Shown one piece after another: positions 63,986-64,000 of a stretch of DNA of 64,000 bases (its first letter is position 1; every line of letters starts with the position of its first letter). Made by a program: the position numbers and the translations under genes. This DNA comes from Undibacterium sp. Jales W-56 (GTDB lineage: Bacteria; Pseudomonadota; Gammaproteobacteria; Burkholderiales; Burkholderiaceae_D), in assembly GCF_025548535.1 (NCBI RefSeq), contig NZ_JAJLQW010000005.1, forward strand, positions 1 through 64,000, in the 5' to 3' direction. Below the pieces are notes generated by a model. The model searched no databases and was not told the DNA's origin. It was given only the letters and a program-made list of their open reading frames with translations.

Positions 63986-64000
63986 GGTGCGTCCTTTCTA

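Noticed and set aside
1-64000. CRISPR array, prophage, restriction-modification or toxin-antitoxin system
   Set aside because: No regularly spaced repeats, integrase, phage structural genes or paired toxin-like genes were seen. The RHH gene lacks a toxin partner.

Overview
The window looks like ordinary chromosome of a betaproteobacterium of the order Burkholderiales, most likely family Oxalobacteraceae (Undibacterium or Herminiimonas-like). This is inferred from gene content and order (gshA-gshB-PTS IIA-HPr-EI, metX-metW, a liu leucine-degradation cluster carrying aceK, and rdgC next to tRNA genes) and from moderate GC content. No rRNA, CRISPR array, prophage or complete insertion sequence was seen.

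Layout. 1-0.4 kb: a tRNA-Val/tRNA-Asp pair with promoter and terminator. 0.5-10 kb: rdgC, a small membrane protein, argS, a SPOR-domain protein, a DsbA-type thiol oxidoreductase, an SDR, a TroA/BtuF-like protein and a TonB-dependent receptor. 10-15 kb: DUF3224 protein, a multi-PAS histidine kinase, an EamA transporter and a metallo-beta-lactamase-fold hydrolase, all on the minus strand. 15-38 kb: a large plus-strand catabolic cluster for leucine/isovalerate under a LiuR (MerR-type) regulator. It comprises liuA, a serine/threonine dehydratase, aceK, a thiolase, an SDR, a second acyl-CoA dehydrogenase, a rhodanese, a YchJ-like protein, liuB, an atypical secreted alpha/beta hydrolase, liuC, the biotin operon bioA-F-D-B, liuD, a DUF559 nuclease-like gene, two ghrA paralogs with a truncated liuE between them, and the intact liuE. 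The biotin genes supply the cofactor of the LiuB/LiuD carboxylase. aceK and ghrA connect the acetyl-CoA and glyoxylate produced or used downstream.

38-48 kb: GNAT, DJ-1/PfpI, a ribbon-helix-helix regulator with its own palindrome, an orphan PilT-like ATPase, DUF427, ergothioneine genes egtB-egtD, a DUF1269 membrane protein with a striking leader, an M14 peptidase/alpha-beta hydrolase pair, and xth. 48-56 kb: a UshA-type 5'-nucleotidase, a second TonB receptor with two LacI-type boxes upstream, an M48 peptidase and a GC-rich AmpG permease. 56-64 kb: metX-metW, the incomplete PTS (EI, HPr, EIIA-Man), gshB, gshA and an antibiotic-biosynthesis-monooxygenase-like protein.

The most unusual parts are these. 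(i) At 34.1-37.0 kb, two nested duplications occur next to each other: a DUF559 gene boxed by inverted palindromic repeats, and a ghrA/liuE-fragment tandem. (ii) The leader of the DUF1269 gene (44.69-44.82 kb) has two mutually exclusive hairpins, one of which masks the Shine-Dalgarno sequence. (iii) A 124-bp MITE-like element at 63.4 kb has 18-bp terminal inverted repeats and a 4-bp target duplication, with a decayed relative at 15.7 kb. (iv) Two LacI-type boxes lie near the nucleotidase/TonB pair. All identifications come from reading motifs and gene order; no database search was run.
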